From: Stygiobacter sp043807765
GTDB taxonomy: Bacteria; Bacteroidota; Ignavibacteria; Ignavibacteriales; Melioribacteraceae
Direction of reading: 5' to 3'
DNA: 64,000 bases
NCBI GenBank assembly: GCA_043807765.1
Contig: JAZDFQ010000072.1
Coordinates: forward strand, 1-64,000
Part shown: positions 26,271 to 35,945 of the stretch, piece by piece
Layout of the letters: the number at the start of each line of letters is the position of its first letter
Numbering within the stretch: the first letter of the stretch is position 1
Translations under genes and position numbers: made by a program
Notes under the pieces: generated by a model
Seen by the model: only the letters and a program-made list of their open reading frames with translations
What the model was told of the DNA's origin: nothing
The model's database searches: none

Positions 26271-28787
26271 TTAACGGACTAATGTAAGTTTTTTAGTTTT
26301 GGAATAATCACCGGCTTGCAGTTTATAGAAATAAACACCACTGCTTAAATGTCGGCCGTCAAATTCAGCCTCATATTCACCGGCATCTTTTTCTTCATTT
26401 ACGAGTACACTAATTTCATTGCCAAGAATATCGTAAACCTTGAGTGAGATAAAACTTCTCTTCTGAATTTTGTAAATAATTTTTGTGGTTGAGTTATACG
26501 GGTTTGGAAAATTTTGCTTCAAAGCCACACCATCGGCAAGTGCATCATCATCACTGCTTGTGGTAGCTTTAAATTGAACCGTACTCGACCATTCCGACCA
26601 GTTTAGATTATGATCTCGGTATTGGACACGGTAGAAGTAGTTTTTATCAGTAGTTAAAAGCGAACGGTTAAAAGAGAGCCTAGTTAAATTTATGCTCTTG
26701 TTGAGATCAACTGGATTATAGTTCCCATCAACTCCGTAAACATTTTTCCAATTCACGATTGTATTTACAATACAGTTGTTGTAATCAGCGCCGTCGGCAA
26801 TTTGCACCCTAACACTCATTAAAGAATCGCCGATAATTTCGGAAGTATTCAGCATTACTCTGCTAAAATTGATTGAAGGACTGTATGCAACCGGTTTCTC
26901 CGGTGCGGCTTGATCAGCCTTTTTGTACCACCTATCCATCAGTTCAGAATTTCTGCTCTTGCTGAAATTACCAATACTATATAATGACGATTCAAAAGTT
27001 TTATTGGCGACATCAATTTCAATTATTTGATAGCAGTAATGATCTAGCGAGATATGAATACTTGAAAAGTCTTGATTCTTGAACGAACCCCATCTGTCAA
27101 CATCACCGCCACCTCCGCCGCCGCAGACAATTCTAAAATCACCGCGCTGGTTGTTTGCAGCATCAGATTCGATTGTACCTCTCTCAAAACCATGAGTATG
27201 ACCATAAGAAAGCTGAACTACCTTTGAATATTTTTTCAGAATTGGAATGATTTGATAGTTGACATATTTTGAACCGTTATCGGATATACCTTCTCCCCAC
27301 AACTCAGAAATTGGAAGATGGTGAACAAGCAGAAACACAAAATCAATTTTGGGATTTGCTTCAATCTCACTCAGCTTTTGATCAAGCCAAGTTAGCTGTT
27401 TAACAGCGCTTAAATTTAGGAGATTGGAATTCAACCCGATAATTGCAGTGTTACCTAATGTTAGCGACCAAAATCTTTCCTTAATATCATCCGGCAGAAC
27501 AGAATAGTCATCATACTTAACATAAGAATAGTAATTTCGGTTTTCTCCTTCATGATTTCCGGCAACAGTCATAAAAGGAATATTGGCAGAAATTTTAGAC
27601 ATTGGTGCAAAATATTGCTTCGTCCACTGCGTTATATCATTGCCGGACATAACCAAATCTCCGGAATGCAAGATCATGTTCACTTTGTTTTGGTAGTCGC
27701 TTCCATATAATTCTTGAAGTTTCTCTTTCGCTTGCTGAATTATCTTTACAACCATCGTTGTATCGTTTGAGTGTGTATCGCTAAGCAATAAAAATCTTAA
27801 CTTACCTTTATAATCATTATCCGGTTGCGTTTTAAATGAATAAACTTGCGAAGTACCGCTGCCGCTAACAACTCTATAATAATATTCAGTGTTAGGCAAA
27901 AGTTTTTCTAGCTTTACTGAATGCCAGCGGTAAGGTGTAAAAATCATTTCGCTACTGCCTAAAGTTGATTCACCCAATGAAGCTGTCGTTCCATATTCAA
28001 CTTTGGTAAACGAATTGCTTGGATCGTGCCAGCAAACATAAATTGAATTCGAAGTTGGAGCTTGCAAATAAGGAGCTAAAATTTGCTGATTTTTCTGCGT
28101 TCCGGTAATAGTATGCCCGAATCCGCCCAACGATTTCACTTCATCCGGATTTAATGCCTTATCCCAAATTGCAATTTCAGCACACTCAATTTCTCCATCT
28201 TCGCCATTGTTGTCGGCAAATAACAACAAGATTTTATCCAGTGCAAATCTTCCGTGTAAAGACTGAACAATTCCGTTGCAAGCCTGTTGGCCATCTAAAT
28301 AATATTCGTGATAAAACCCGTTCTTTACGGAAATGACAAGTCGATACCATTCATTTGCATTTATACAATAATCTGAATAGCCGGTTGCCTCAACTCCAAC
28401 ATTTCCATTCGCATTTATGAAACAATCGCCATCGTTTGAGTTATTTGTACTGGTCTGAAAGAAACAGTGCCAAGTAGCCAAAGATGGAATTCGAAAATCG
28501 AATTGAAGAGTGTATTCATTTACATAATAAGCATTGTTAGGAGGAACAATGCCATGATTCATTTTATAAAAACTTCCTTTACCAATTCTGACAGCACCGT
28601 TACCCGGTCCTGCTATTGCATTATGACCCCCGACTAGTTCAAGATCATTGCCAATATCAGCTTTTGTTAATCTGGAAGAATCTTCAAATCTCCACAGCCC
28701 TTTTGGAGTTAGTGCTTGACCGAGCATCGAAATTTGGAAGCCAAGTAGAATGGAAACAACTATTCGAAGATTTTTTAATTTGTTCAT
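26271..28787 (-). CDS. Secreted metallophosphoesterase with LamG-like domain and type IX sorting domain
   Basis: Order: signal peptide (about 1-24); concanavalin/LamG-like domain (about 30-220, GLWRFEDSSRLTKADIGNDLELVGG); a purple-acid-phosphatase-type N-terminal FN3 domain (VEYGTTASLGE ... YYYRVVSG, about 245-320); and the metallophosphoesterase domain with all five metal motifs (LLLSDTHSND, ILHSGDLVMSG, TVAGNHEGENR, LVHHLP, SYGHTHGFERG). A further linker domain and a type A sorting domain (NFPNPYNSTTKIIYKI ... SSGVYFYKL) end the protein. ATG at 28787 begins the signal peptide. It is likely an extracellular phosphatase or nucleotidase acquiring phosphate; the substrate is unspecified. It converges on the DUF3943 gene. 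Confidence 0.9.
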   Translation of the reverse strand: MNKLKNLRIVVSILLGFQISMLGQALTPKGLWRFEDSSRLTKADIGNDLELVGGHNAIAGPGNGAVRIGKGSFYKMNHGIVPPNNAYYVNEYTLQFDFRIPSLATWHCFFQTSTNNSNDGDCFINANGNVGVEATGYSDYCINANEWYRLVISVKNGFYHEYYLDGQQACNGIVQSLHGRFALDKILLLFADNNGEDGEIECAEIAIWDKALNPDEVKSLGGFGHTITGTQKNQQILAPYLQAPTSNSIYVCWHDPSNSFTKVEYGTTASLGESTLGSSEMIFTPYRWHSVKLEKLLPNTEYYYRVVSGSGTSQVYSFKTQPDNDYKGKLRFLLLSDTHSNDTTMVVKIIQQAKEKLQELYGSDYQNKVNMILHSGDLVMSGNDITQWTKQYFAPMSKISANIPFMTVAGNHEGENRNYYSYVKYDDYSVLPDDIKERFWSLTLGNTAIIGLNSNLLNLSAVKQLTWLDQKLSEIEANPKIDFVFLLVHHLPISELWGEGISDNGSKYVNYQIIPILKKYSKVVQLSYGHTHGFERGTIESDAANNQRGDFRIVCGGGGGGDVDRWGSFKNQDFSSIHISLDHYCYQIIEIDVANKTFESSLYSIGNFSKSRNSELMDRWYKKADQAAPEKPVAYSPSINFSRVMLNTSEIIGDSLMSVRVQIADGADYNNCIVNTIVNWKNVYGVDGNYNPVDLNKSINLTRLSFNRSLLTTDKNYFYRVQYRDHNLNWSEWSSTVQFKATTSSDDDALADGVALKQNFPNPYNSTTKIIYKIQKRSFISLKVYDILGNEISVLVNEEKDAGEYEAEFDGRHLSSGVYFYKLQAGDYSKTKKLTLVR

Positions 28788-28921
28788 GAGCCTATTTAGG
28801 CCTTTCAAAGTATTTAATAAAGAATTGGAATATTGACATCATTAAAATAACATCAAAAGAAACCTTGTCCAAAAACATCTACGTTAGGTGAGGCAAAACC
28901 ATGTTTTCAGACTATTCAAAT

Positions 28922-29104
28922 CTATTTCTTCAATTGATCGTTATTTGTCTTAGGAGCAAACTTAAGGCATTCTCTACCGGCCGACTTGTACACTTCTTCC
29001 GATGGAATGGAGAGTGATTTGAATCCGAAAGCTTTGCACATGTATGGATGATTTCTCTCCCAAGTAATTTTAAAATGAACACATTTTCGGCAATCTATCG
29101 GCAT
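28922..29104 (-). CDS. Four-cysteine mini-protein, possible zinc-binding
   Basis: A 60-residue protein with CRKC near the start, then PYMCKAFGFKS, then AGRECLKF. Together this gives four Cys in a C-x2-C ... C ... C arrangement with a conserved TWE segment. Short proteins of this layout are widespread and conserved in bacteria and usually annotated as hypothetical. The lack of a signal peptide suggests a cytoplasmic metal-binding protein. The ribosome binding site is weak; the distinctive Cys pattern is the main support for the gene. Confidence 0.65.
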   Translation of the reverse strand: MPIDCRKCVHFKITWERNHPYMCKAFGFKSLSIPSEEVYKSAGRECLKFAPKTNNDQLKK

Positions 29105-29299
29105 GTTTTCAACTAATCATTTATTGACTGATATCTTAATCGCAATTTATCCTTTAGATGTGATTTTGCAAATACTGAATTTAAGCGCCATCAACCGGTA
29201 AAAGTTTAGCAATTTATTAAATACAATAAAAATGTTAGTTTTCTTTTGCGATTATGTGCAACGCTTTATTTATCATCTCATTCAAAGGAAACACTCAAA

Positions 29300-30847
29300 A
29301 TGAAAATGAAAAAACTACAATTAGTCTTATCGTTGATATTGTTTTCTTTTTATTTAAGTATCAGTGCTCAGTCATCTCTACCGCGCAGTACACCGGAAGA
29401 ACAAGGAGTCTCTTCCGAAGGAATTATCAAATTCTTAGATGCTGCCGAAAAGAGTAAGCATGAATTTCACAGTATTATGATTCTGCGTCACGGTAAAGTT
29501 TTTGCCGAAGGCTGGTGGAATCCATACAAGCCGGAGCTCCGGCATACAATGTATTCTGTGAGTAAGAGTTTTACCTCCACTGCAATTGGATTTGCTGTTG
29601 CAGAAAAGAGATTAACAGTGAACGACCCGGTAATATCTTTCTTTCCCGAATATTTACCGGAAACTGTAAGTGATAACTTGAAAGCTCTAACAATAAAAAA
29701 TTTGCTTACTATGTCAGCCGGTCAGGTTCCCGATCCAACTCCCTCAATTAGAAGTTGGGATCGCGATTGGGTTAGATCATTTCTTGCAACTCCATTTCCT
29801 AAAAAGCCGGGTACGGAATTTCTCTACAACTCCGTTGCAACGTTCATGCTTTCGGCAATTATCCAAAAGGTAACCGGCGAGAAATTAATTGATTATTTGA
29901 GACCAAGATTATTCGATCCTCTTGGCATTACCGGGATGGATTGGGAAGTCAGCCAGTTTCAAATAAACACCGGGGGCTGGGGTTTAAGAGTTAAGACTGA
30001 AGACCTAGCTAAGTTTGGTCAATTTTACTTACAGAAAGGTATTTGGAACGGAAAGCAGTTGCTGTCCAAAGGGTGGATTGAAGAAGCGACTTCAAAAAAA
30101 ATTGAACAAGCCCCTAATGCCCCGCAAGCTAAAAAAGATTCCAGCGACTGGATGCAAGGCTATTGCTATAAATTCTGGCGATGCCGCAATAACGCATACC
30201 GGGGAGATGGTGCTTACGGCCAATTCATTATAATTATGCCGGAACAAGATGCAGTTGTTGCGATTACTGCCGAATCGTTCGATTTGCAAGGCGAAATTAA
30301 TATGATTTGGGATTACATTTTACCGGCAATGAAAAAAGAAAGTCTTGCCGCAAATGAACCTATGGCAAATAAGCTAAAACAAAAATTAGCTTCGCTTGCA
30401 TTGCCTTTAGCACCTAAAAGCAGCAATCCAAAATTAACCGATCTGATAGATGGAAAATCTTATTCAATCGAAACTAACGAAAAAGGCTTAACCGGCGTTT
30501 CATTCCAAATTAATGATGAAGAATGCAATGTTACATTTACAAACAAGACCGATTCTTACAAAATCGCTTTTGGTTTTGGGCAATGGATTGATGGAGAAAC
30601 AATTAAGCAAGGACCAAGTTTGATTACCGGTTCAAGGTCAAATTTTGTTAATGCCGATGTTTCAAAAATAACCGGTAGCAGCAATTGGATAGATGAAAAC
30701 ACATTAGAGCTTATTCTTCGATATATCGAAAGTCCGCATACGGAAAAGTTTATCTTCCGTTTTGTGGAAGACACAATTACCCTTGAGGCTCAAACCATCT
30801 TTGATGGAAAGGAAAGAAAAACAATGAAAGGGAAAATGCTTCCATAA
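29300..30847 (+). CDS. Secreted beta-lactamase-fold serine hydrolase (class C family)
   Basis: About 515 residues with signal peptide (about 1-24, ending SISAQ). The class C beta-lactamase/DD-peptidase-like domain has the nucleophile motif SVSK (S about 86, K about 89), YNSV as the second motif region (YxN-like, with the Asn replaced in position) and GDGAYGQ as the third. The length is long for the family, with a C-terminal domain of about 150 residues (SYSIETNEKGLTGVSFQIND ... ) as found in esterase or peptidase members. It probably acts as an esterase or D-amino-acid peptidase; true beta-lactam hydrolysis is not indicated. The frame is open 18 codons upstream, but AGGAAA before ATG at 29300 marks the start. 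A bidirectional terminator follows. Confidence 0.87.
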   Translation: MKMKKLQLVLSLILFSFYLSISAQSSLPRSTPEEQGVSSEGIIKFLDAAEKSKHEFHSIMILRHGKVFAEGWWNPYKPELRHTMYSVSKSFTSTAIGFAVAEKRLTVNDPVISFFPEYLPETVSDNLKALTIKNLLTMSAGQVPDPTPSIRSWDRDWVRSFLATPFPKKPGTEFLYNSVATFMLSAIIQKVTGEKLIDYLRPRLFDPLGITGMDWEVSQFQINTGGWGLRVKTEDLAKFGQFYLQKGIWNGKQLLSKGWIEEATSKKIEQAPNAPQAKKDSSDWMQGYCYKFWRCRNNAYRGDGAYGQFIIIMPEQDAVVAITAESFDLQGEINMIWDYILPAMKKESLAANEPMANKLKQKLASLALPLAPKSSNPKLTDLIDGKSYSIETNEKGLTGVSFQINDEECNVTFTNKTDSYKIAFGFGQWIDGETIKQGPSLITGSRSNFVNADVSKITGSSNWIDENTLELILRYIESPHTEKFIFRFVEDTITLEAQTIFDGKERKTMKGKMLP

Positions 30848-30881
30848 CCCCCTTTTAGTTTTTCCATAAACTTTCAACCAT

Positions 30882-30912
30882 AAAACCGGCGCATAAAATC
30901 TGCGCCGGTTTT
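30882..30912. terminator. Bidirectional rho-independent terminator
   Basis: Perfect 12-bp arms AAAACCGGCGCA (30882-30893) and TGCGCCGGTTTT (30901-30912) with a 7-base loop; T-rich and A-rich flanks lie on both sides. It separates two convergent genes. Confidence 0.93.
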
Positions 30913-30927
30913 ATTTAATACATAAAC

Positions 30928-31869
30928 TCACTCCGTTGTTTTTTCTTTCTGGATTTTAGCATAGTCATTCAATGCCAACTTAATACTTGCGATAACCGTT
31001 TCCGGCTCATCGATCTGAACAAGATGACCGGAATTGGAACAGTAAATGAATTTTCCATATTTCAATGGGTCCAGTAGAGCTATCCAACGTTTTCTTTTAT
31101 TATTATTATCAATTCTAAAAAGCTTTACTTTATCATAGATTGTTGGTCTATTCTCCGGATTCTTTGGATATCCACCGGCTTGAATAAAATGAACGGGCAC
31201 ATCGGGTAATGGCGTGCTGTCGCATTCCTTAAACTCAGTTTTCGTCAGCTGCCGCGAAATTTTTACTTCTTCAACATAAAAATTTGGCATTTCGGCGTAC
31301 AACTTTTCTATAAATTTATCATATGGCTTAGCGAACATAGAATCGATTTGATATTGCGTTAGTCCGATTTCTAAATATGGAAGATCGCCATCCCCTTTCT
31401 TTTTTGTGAAATCGATTGGATCAACAAAAACAAGTCCGGCAATTTCCTTCGGATAATGTGAAGCGAAACTTCTTATGTACGCTCCGCCAAAAGAATGTGA
31501 TACCAGCAAGTAAGGCGGATTCAGCCCCTTTTCTGTAAGCATTTTTCTCAAATTACTAACAATGTGTGTTGTGGTTGGTGGCAAACTGTCGTTTTCGGAT
31601 TCACCTATTCTTGGTCTGTTGTAAGAAAAAACTGCGGATGTCTTTGATACTTCATTGATGACTGTTTCCCAATTGCCATATTTACTAGCCATTCCATTTT
31701 CAAATACGATTACAGGTTTACCCTTCTCATTGTTTACTAATCCCGAAGTGAATATTTCCATCTTCTTTCCATTTACATTAAGGAATTCCTTCTGCCCAAA
31801 ACTATAGTCGTTAATTCCCATCGTTATAACAATCATAAAAATTACAATACAGTACTTAGTCTTTCTCAT
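30928..31869 (-). CDS. Exported alpha/beta hydrolase
   Basis: A 313-residue protein with a signal peptide (about 1-26). It is an alpha/beta hydrolase with nucleophile elbow SHSFGG (Ser about 125), oxyanion region VFENGMAS, and the family DP motif after the core (LVFVDPIDF). The likely catalytic acid is near VPVHFIQAGG and the His in SNSGHLVQIDEPE. The order matches the Abhydrolase_1/6 families that include esterases, lipases and epoxide hydrolases; substrate unknown. GGAG precedes the ATG. It is a single gene closed by a strong bidirectional terminator. Confidence 0.87.
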   Translation of the reverse strand: MRKTKYCIVIFMIVITMGINDYSFGQKEFLNVNGKKMEIFTSGLVNNEKGKPVIVFENGMASKYGNWETVINEVSKTSAVFSYNRPRIGESENDSLPPTTTHIVSNLRKMLTEKGLNPPYLLVSHSFGGAYIRSFASHYPKEIAGLVFVDPIDFTKKKGDGDLPYLEIGLTQYQIDSMFAKPYDKFIEKLYAEMPNFYVEEVKISRQLTKTEFKECDSTPLPDVPVHFIQAGGYPKNPENRPTIYDKVKLFRIDNNNKRKRWIALLDPLKYGKFIYCSNSGHLVQIDEPETVIASIKLALNDYAKIQKEKTTE

Positions 31870-32062
31870 TTACTAATACTCCTTTAATTGTAATTACAAA
31901 TTACATACTTAACATTCACCTCAAGAGTAATTTCTCATACCTAAGGGTGTAAAAAATATCGCACTAATTTTTGGTCTATGCAGCGAGGGGATTTTGAGCT
32001 TTTGTCGTCAAATGATCTAGAGATATCATAGAAAAATTTTCATATCGATCATTGGAGCAACA

Positions 32063-33841
32063 ATGTTAAACAAAATAATTACACTCATATTTTCTTCCTT
32101 ATTGGCATTTTTTATTACTACCGGCTGTAAAAGTGAAACCGCTACAGAACCCGAAAGCAACGAAACAACTACTACAAACGGCACCAATATTAAAGTAGGT
32201 ACAACCGGTAAGACGATTGCTGAAATATCGGCAGCAAATAAAAAAGACCACGAAGCCGCAGATGACTATACTTGGAACAGCTCCGATATCATTCCAATTG
32301 TGTTAAACGGGACTGCGATAACTTCGAGCAATAGTGCAGTAACAGTTAGCGGAAGTATTGTTACAATTACTTCCGGCGGCACTTACAGCCTAAGCGGCAC
32401 TCTTACTAACGGACAAATTAATATCAACTCTACAGGCGCAAATGTTGTTCGCTTAATTTTGAACGGGGTAAATATTACAAACACTACCAACGCACCAATT
32501 AATGTGATTGCTGCAGAAAAAGTAGTAATTGTAGTTGCCGACAACACTCAAAATTATGTTACAGATGCTTCTACTTATGTTTTTGCAAGCGTAAGTGATG
32601 ATGAACCAAACGCTGCTATCTTTAGTAAGGCCGATCTATCTTTTTGCGGAAATGGCTCTCTGACTGTTAAAGGCAACTACAACGACGGCATTGCCAGCAA
32701 AGATGGGCTTATAATTAAAAGTGGAACAATCAATGTAACTTCGGTCGATGACGGCATTCGCGGCAAAGATTATTTAGTTGTAAAAAGCGGCAACATAAAT
32801 GTGAATGCGAAAGGTGACGGCCTTAAATCCGATAACGATGAAGACTCAACCCGCGGTTATATTTACATTACTACAAGCGTAATGAATGTAGTTAGCGGCG
32901 GCGATGGAATTACAGCTCAAACAGATGTGTTAATAAACGATGGAACTTATACAATTACTTCCGGTGGTGGAAGCGGATATACAGCCTCTTCAACAGTCTC
33001 TTCAAAAGGAATGAAAGGTTTAGTCAACACTATTATTTCCGGCGGAACATTTACTCTTAGCACGGCAGATGATGCTATACATTCTAATAAAAACCTTGTG
33101 ATCAATGGTGGAACATTTACAATTACTTCGGGCGATGACGGTATTCATGCAGATGCTACTCTGTTTATTGATAGTGGAACGATCAGCATTACAAAATCGT
33201 ATGAAGGAATTGAGAGTGCCGCCTTAATTATTAACGGTGGAGAAATCCATATTGTATCGAGTGATGATGGAGTTAATGGAGCTGGTGGAAGAGATGCCTC
33301 CAGTCCGGGAAGTTTTGTCCAAACCGGAAACTACTATCTCTATATCAATGGCGGTTACATCTTTGTTAATGCTATCGGCGACGGAATTGATATTAACGGC
33401 TCAATAGTAATGACAGACGGAGTTGTAATTGTTAATGGCCCAACAGCAAACATGAACGGGGCAATAGATTATGATTCTTCATTCAAAATTACCGGCGGCT
33501 TTATTGTTGCTACCGGTAGTTCCGGCATGGCTCAAGCGCCGGGAACATCCTCATCTCAGTATTCGGTTTTAATTACATTCAAGTCCACACTTGCGGCTAA
33601 CACATTATTCCATATACAGAACAGCAGCGGTGCCGATATTTTAAGCTTCGTTCCAAAGAAGGCTTATCAATCTGTTGCAATTTCTTCACCTAAACTGGCA
33701 AAGGGCACTTACGATATTTATTATGGAGGCTCTTCTACCGGGACTTTGAAAGATGGTTTATACACTGATGGAGTTTACACTGCGGGAACAAAAGCAGCCA
33801 GCTTTACAATTTCTACTATTGTAACTAAGGCAAATATTTAA
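32063..33841 (+). CDS. Lipoprotein with carbohydrate-binding beta-helix (Cthe_2159/DUF4353 family)
   Basis: A 592-residue lipoprotein (TTGC at about residues 19-22), then a low-complexity Ser/Thr/Glu linker, then a long right-handed beta-helix with repeats of the type NGGTFTITSGDDGIHAD, SGTISITKSYEGIESA and NGGEIHIVSSDDGVNGA. This matches the DUF4353/Cthe_2159 family, a pectin- or polygalacturonate-binding beta-helix that coordinates calcium through its repeated acidic DDG turns. It is therefore probably a cell-surface polysaccharide-binding protein; catalysis is not evident. TGGAG lies before the ATG. A strong hairpin terminator follows. No carbohydrate enzyme is immediately adjacent. Confidence 0.88.
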   Translation: MLNKIITLIFSSLLAFFITTGCKSETATEPESNETTTTNGTNIKVGTTGKTIAEISAANKKDHEAADDYTWNSSDIIPIVLNGTAITSSNSAVTVSGSIVTITSGGTYSLSGTLTNGQININSTGANVVRLILNGVNITNTTNAPINVIAAEKVVIVVADNTQNYVTDASTYVFASVSDDEPNAAIFSKADLSFCGNGSLTVKGNYNDGIASKDGLIIKSGTINVTSVDDGIRGKDYLVVKSGNINVNAKGDGLKSDNDEDSTRGYIYITTSVMNVVSGGDGITAQTDVLINDGTYTITSGGGSGYTASSTVSSKGMKGLVNTIISGGTFTLSTADDAIHSNKNLVINGGTFTITSGDDGIHADATLFIDSGTISITKSYEGIESAALIINGGEIHIVSSDDGVNGAGGRDASSPGSFVQTGNYYLYINGGYIFVNAIGDGIDINGSIVMTDGVVIVNGPTANMNGAIDYDSSFKITGGFIVATGSSGMAQAPGTSSSQYSVLITFKSTLAANTLFHIQNSSGADILSFVPKKAYQSVAISSPKLAKGTYDIYYGGSSTGTLKDGLYTDGVYTAGTKAASFTISTIVTKANI

Positions 33842-33866
33842 GGAAGCATTCGACGCTCCTATAAGC

Positions 33867-33927
33867 AACTCTGGAATTATTAAAGTACTGTTTCTATTCT
33901 ACTTTAATAGTTCCGGAGTTTTTTTAT
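33867..33927 (+). terminator. Rho-independent terminator after the beta-helix lipoprotein gene
   Basis: Long arms, 33867-33887 (beginning AACTCTGGAATTATTAAAG) and 33900-33920 (ending GTTCCGGAGTT), fold with one or two mismatches around a 12-base loop. They are followed by a run of Ts (33919-33926). Confidence 0.88.
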
Positions 33928-33934
33928 ACAATTT

Positions 33935-34306
33935 TTACCACCGTATATATCCGCCGGTTAAATTAGCCGCATTGAAACCAAGTTTTTGTAGTTTGCTTAC
34001 AGCTGATATACTTCTGCTTCCGGTCTGACAATAACAAACAATTTCTTTCGATTCATATTTCTTCAGCTGATCGGCTTTCATAGAAATTTCGTGCAGAGGA
34101 ATATGAATTGAAGGTTTTATAGAACCGGCTTTTCTTTCACCATCGGTTCTTACATCAAGAAGAACAACATTCTTTTTCTCTTTCATCAGTTGTTTTACTT
34201 CTGCGGCGTTATAGTTTTTCATTGACCGCGCGGCGAAATACTTTTTAACTCTTAGCACAACTATTAACGATACAAATACAAGAAGAACTATTTGAGTGGT
34301 TTCCAT
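33935..34306 (-). CDS. Membrane-anchored single-domain rhodanese
   Basis: A 123-residue protein with an N-terminal membrane helix (about 5-20), so probably tethered to the inner membrane. The rhodanese domain (about 30-123) has VVLLDVRTDGERKAGSI and the active-site loop CYCQTGSRS; the second Cys is the likely persulfide carrier. The C-terminal LTGGYIRW matches the common GG-[MY]-x-x-W end. It likely transfers sulfane sulfur or handles thiosulfate; the partner is unknown. AAGGAAA precedes the ATG. Confidence 0.92.
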   Translation of the reverse strand: METTQIVLLVFVSLIVVLRVKKYFAARSMKNYNAAEVKQLMKEKKNVVLLDVRTDGERKAGSIKPSIHIPLHEISMKADQLKKYESKEIVCYCQTGSRSISAVSKLQKLGFNAANLTGGYIRW

Positions 34307-34333
34307 TATTTCCTTTTTCTTAGATAATCAAAA

Positions 34334-34380
34334 ACAAATAGAACGCGGATAACGCAGATTAAGCTGATTTCCGCAGATTA
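34334..34380. repeat. Dispersed-repeat fragment (GAACGCGGATAACGCAGATT type)
   Basis: The stretch AATAGAACGCGGATAACGCA with the following CAGATT ... CCGCAGATTA is a short internally repetitive AT/GC motif. A diverged copy (AATAGAACGCAGATAAAAC ... AACACAGATT) lies at 47493-47538. Such sequences are often dispersed in Bacteroidota genomes. No coding potential. Confidence 0.5.
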
Positions 34381-34430
34381 CTTTTGAACAAAATATGCTA
34401 AACTCAATCTTTAATCTTTTAGATACAAAA

Positions 34431-34475
34431 AGAGGCTGAAGGATTCACAAAAAATGATTTTTTCCTTCAGTCTCT
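34431..34475 (-). terminator. Rho-independent terminator after the alcohol dehydrogenase gene
   Basis: The arms AGAGGCTGAAGGA (34431-34443) and TCCTTCAGTCTCT (34463-34475) pair with one mismatch. On the minus strand the stem is followed by TTTTTGTATCT. It lies 35 bases past the alcohol dehydrogenase stop. Confidence 0.85.
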
Positions 34476-34509
34476 ATTATAATTTTCGTTGAAGAACAGA
34501 AGTAATTCC

Positions 34510-35667
34510 TTATAGCGCTCCGGCTAAAATACTCCGGCTAACTTCCAGATTTATATCTCTCGTTTCCGAAAGTGCTGTAAGATGCTTTTCTTCCAATCCG
34601 GCTAGAAGTGCTTCAAAATCTTTTTCGCTTACGCCATAATCTTTTAATCTGGTTTTAACTCCAAGACTTTCGAAGAATTCGCGGGTTTTGGCTATTGCTA
34701 AATCAACTTTTTCATCATCGGGACCATCGGTAATTTTCCAAACAAGCTCAGCATACTGTAATAGTTTTGCTCGTTTATTTTCTTTTCTAATCTCTAATAT
34801 TGATGGAAGTATTATTGCTAATGTTTTAGCGTGATCAATTCCGAAGTGCGCGGTTAATTCATGTCCTATCATGTGAGTAGCCCAATCTTGCGGTACACCG
34901 GCGCCAATTAAACCATTAAGTGCCATAGTAGAATTCCAGACAAGGTTTGCTCTTGTATCATAATCGGTTGGATCATCAATTGTTTTTCTTCCAATCTCAA
35001 TTAATGTCTGTAAAATTCCTTCTGCGGTTCTGTCCTGAAATCTTCCATCTACCGGATAAGTGATATACTGTTCCATTGTATGAACGAATGTATCTATCAC
35101 ACCATTAGCAACTTGCGTTGCCGGTAAAGTATAAGTTAATGTTGGATCGAGAAAAGAAAATTTTGGAAATGTTAATGGATTAATAACAGCATACTTGGAT
35201 TCCTTATGACTTATTACAGCTGCAGCATTCATTTCCGAACCGGTTGCGGGTAAAGTTGCAACTGTTCCAAAAGGAAGCGCTCCCTTAAGAACTACCGGCT
35301 TAAAACTGTTGTAAAGAATTTCTTGAGGGTTACCTTCATACTTCGCCGCTAAAGAAATAAACTTAGTTCCATCCATTACTGAGCCGCCGCCAACTGCTAA
35401 TAGGAAATCTATTCCCTCTTTTTTAATTACATCAACTGCTTTCATCAGTGTTTCGAATCTGGGATTCGGCTCTATTCCTCCAAACTCAAAAAGTTTATAA
35501 CCGCTTAGCGCTTTTCTTACTTTATCTAAAGTACCATGCTTTTCAACACTTCCGCCGCCGAATAAAATCAATACTTTGGCATTCTGCGGTACATAGTTTA
35601 CCAATTCATTCAATCTTTCTTTCCCAAACACAATTACTGTGGGATTATAGAAAACGAAGTTATTCAT
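34510..35667 (-). CDS. yqhD: Iron-containing alcohol dehydrogenase, YqhD-like (NADPH-dependent aldehyde reductase)
   Basis: A 385-residue type III (iron-containing) dehydrogenase, close in length to YqhD/BDH (about 387). It has the nucleotide-binding GGGSVMDGTK, the T-L-P-A-T-GSE segment (TLPATGSEMNAAAVI) and metal ligands in DTFVHTMEQY (Asp and His) and GHELTAHFGIDHAKTLA (two His). It reduces short-chain aldehydes with NADPH and helps detoxify aldehydes or reactive lipid-derived carbonyls. The frame is open 37 codons upstream, but ATG at 35667 is preceded by AAGGAAT and matches the family N-terminus (MNNFVFYNPTVIVFG). Single gene with its own terminator. Confidence 0.92.
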   Translation of the reverse strand: MNNFVFYNPTVIVFGKERLNELVNYVPQNAKVLILFGGGSVEKHGTLDKVRKALSGYKLFEFGGIEPNPRFETLMKAVDVIKKEGIDFLLAVGGGSVMDGTKFISLAAKYEGNPQEILYNSFKPVVLKGALPFGTVATLPATGSEMNAAAVISHKESKYAVINPLTFPKFSFLDPTLTYTLPATQVANGVIDTFVHTMEQYITYPVDGRFQDRTAEGILQTLIEIGRKTIDDPTDYDTRANLVWNSTMALNGLIGAGVPQDWATHMIGHELTAHFGIDHAKTLAIILPSILEIRKENKRAKLLQYAELVWKITDGPDDEKVDLAIAKTREFFESLGVKTRLKDYGVSEKDFEALLAGLEEKHLTALSETRDINLEVSRSILAGAL

Positions 35668-35885
35668 ATTTATTCCTTGGATAATTTTATGGTGAAAAAT
35701 ACAAAACATTAGGTTGATTTTTGATTTACCAATCAGACAGCCACACAGTAAGAAACACTTTTTGGAAGCTATTAACAATCATGGAATACAGTCGATAATA
35801 CATTAAGTCTAAGAAGACTCATTGCAAATAGAGTAGAGATGAACTCAACTAAAACCATGAATGCTTATCGTATTTTCAATAGATG

Positions 35886-35931
35886 GGGAAATCACATCAA
35901 CTACAAGTTAATTGTAGATGTTCACATTTCC
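35886..35931 (+). other. Imperfect hairpin directly upstream of the chemoreceptor gene
   Basis: GGAAAT ... ACATC ... CTACAA and the opposing TTGTAG-ATGT-ACATTTCC form an imperfect stem around GTTAA. The hairpin ends about 15 bases before the chemoreceptor ATG. It would lie in the 5' leader of the mRNA and might influence translation or be chance AT-rich folding. Confidence 0.3.
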
Positions 35932-35945
35932 AGCTTGAGGATACA

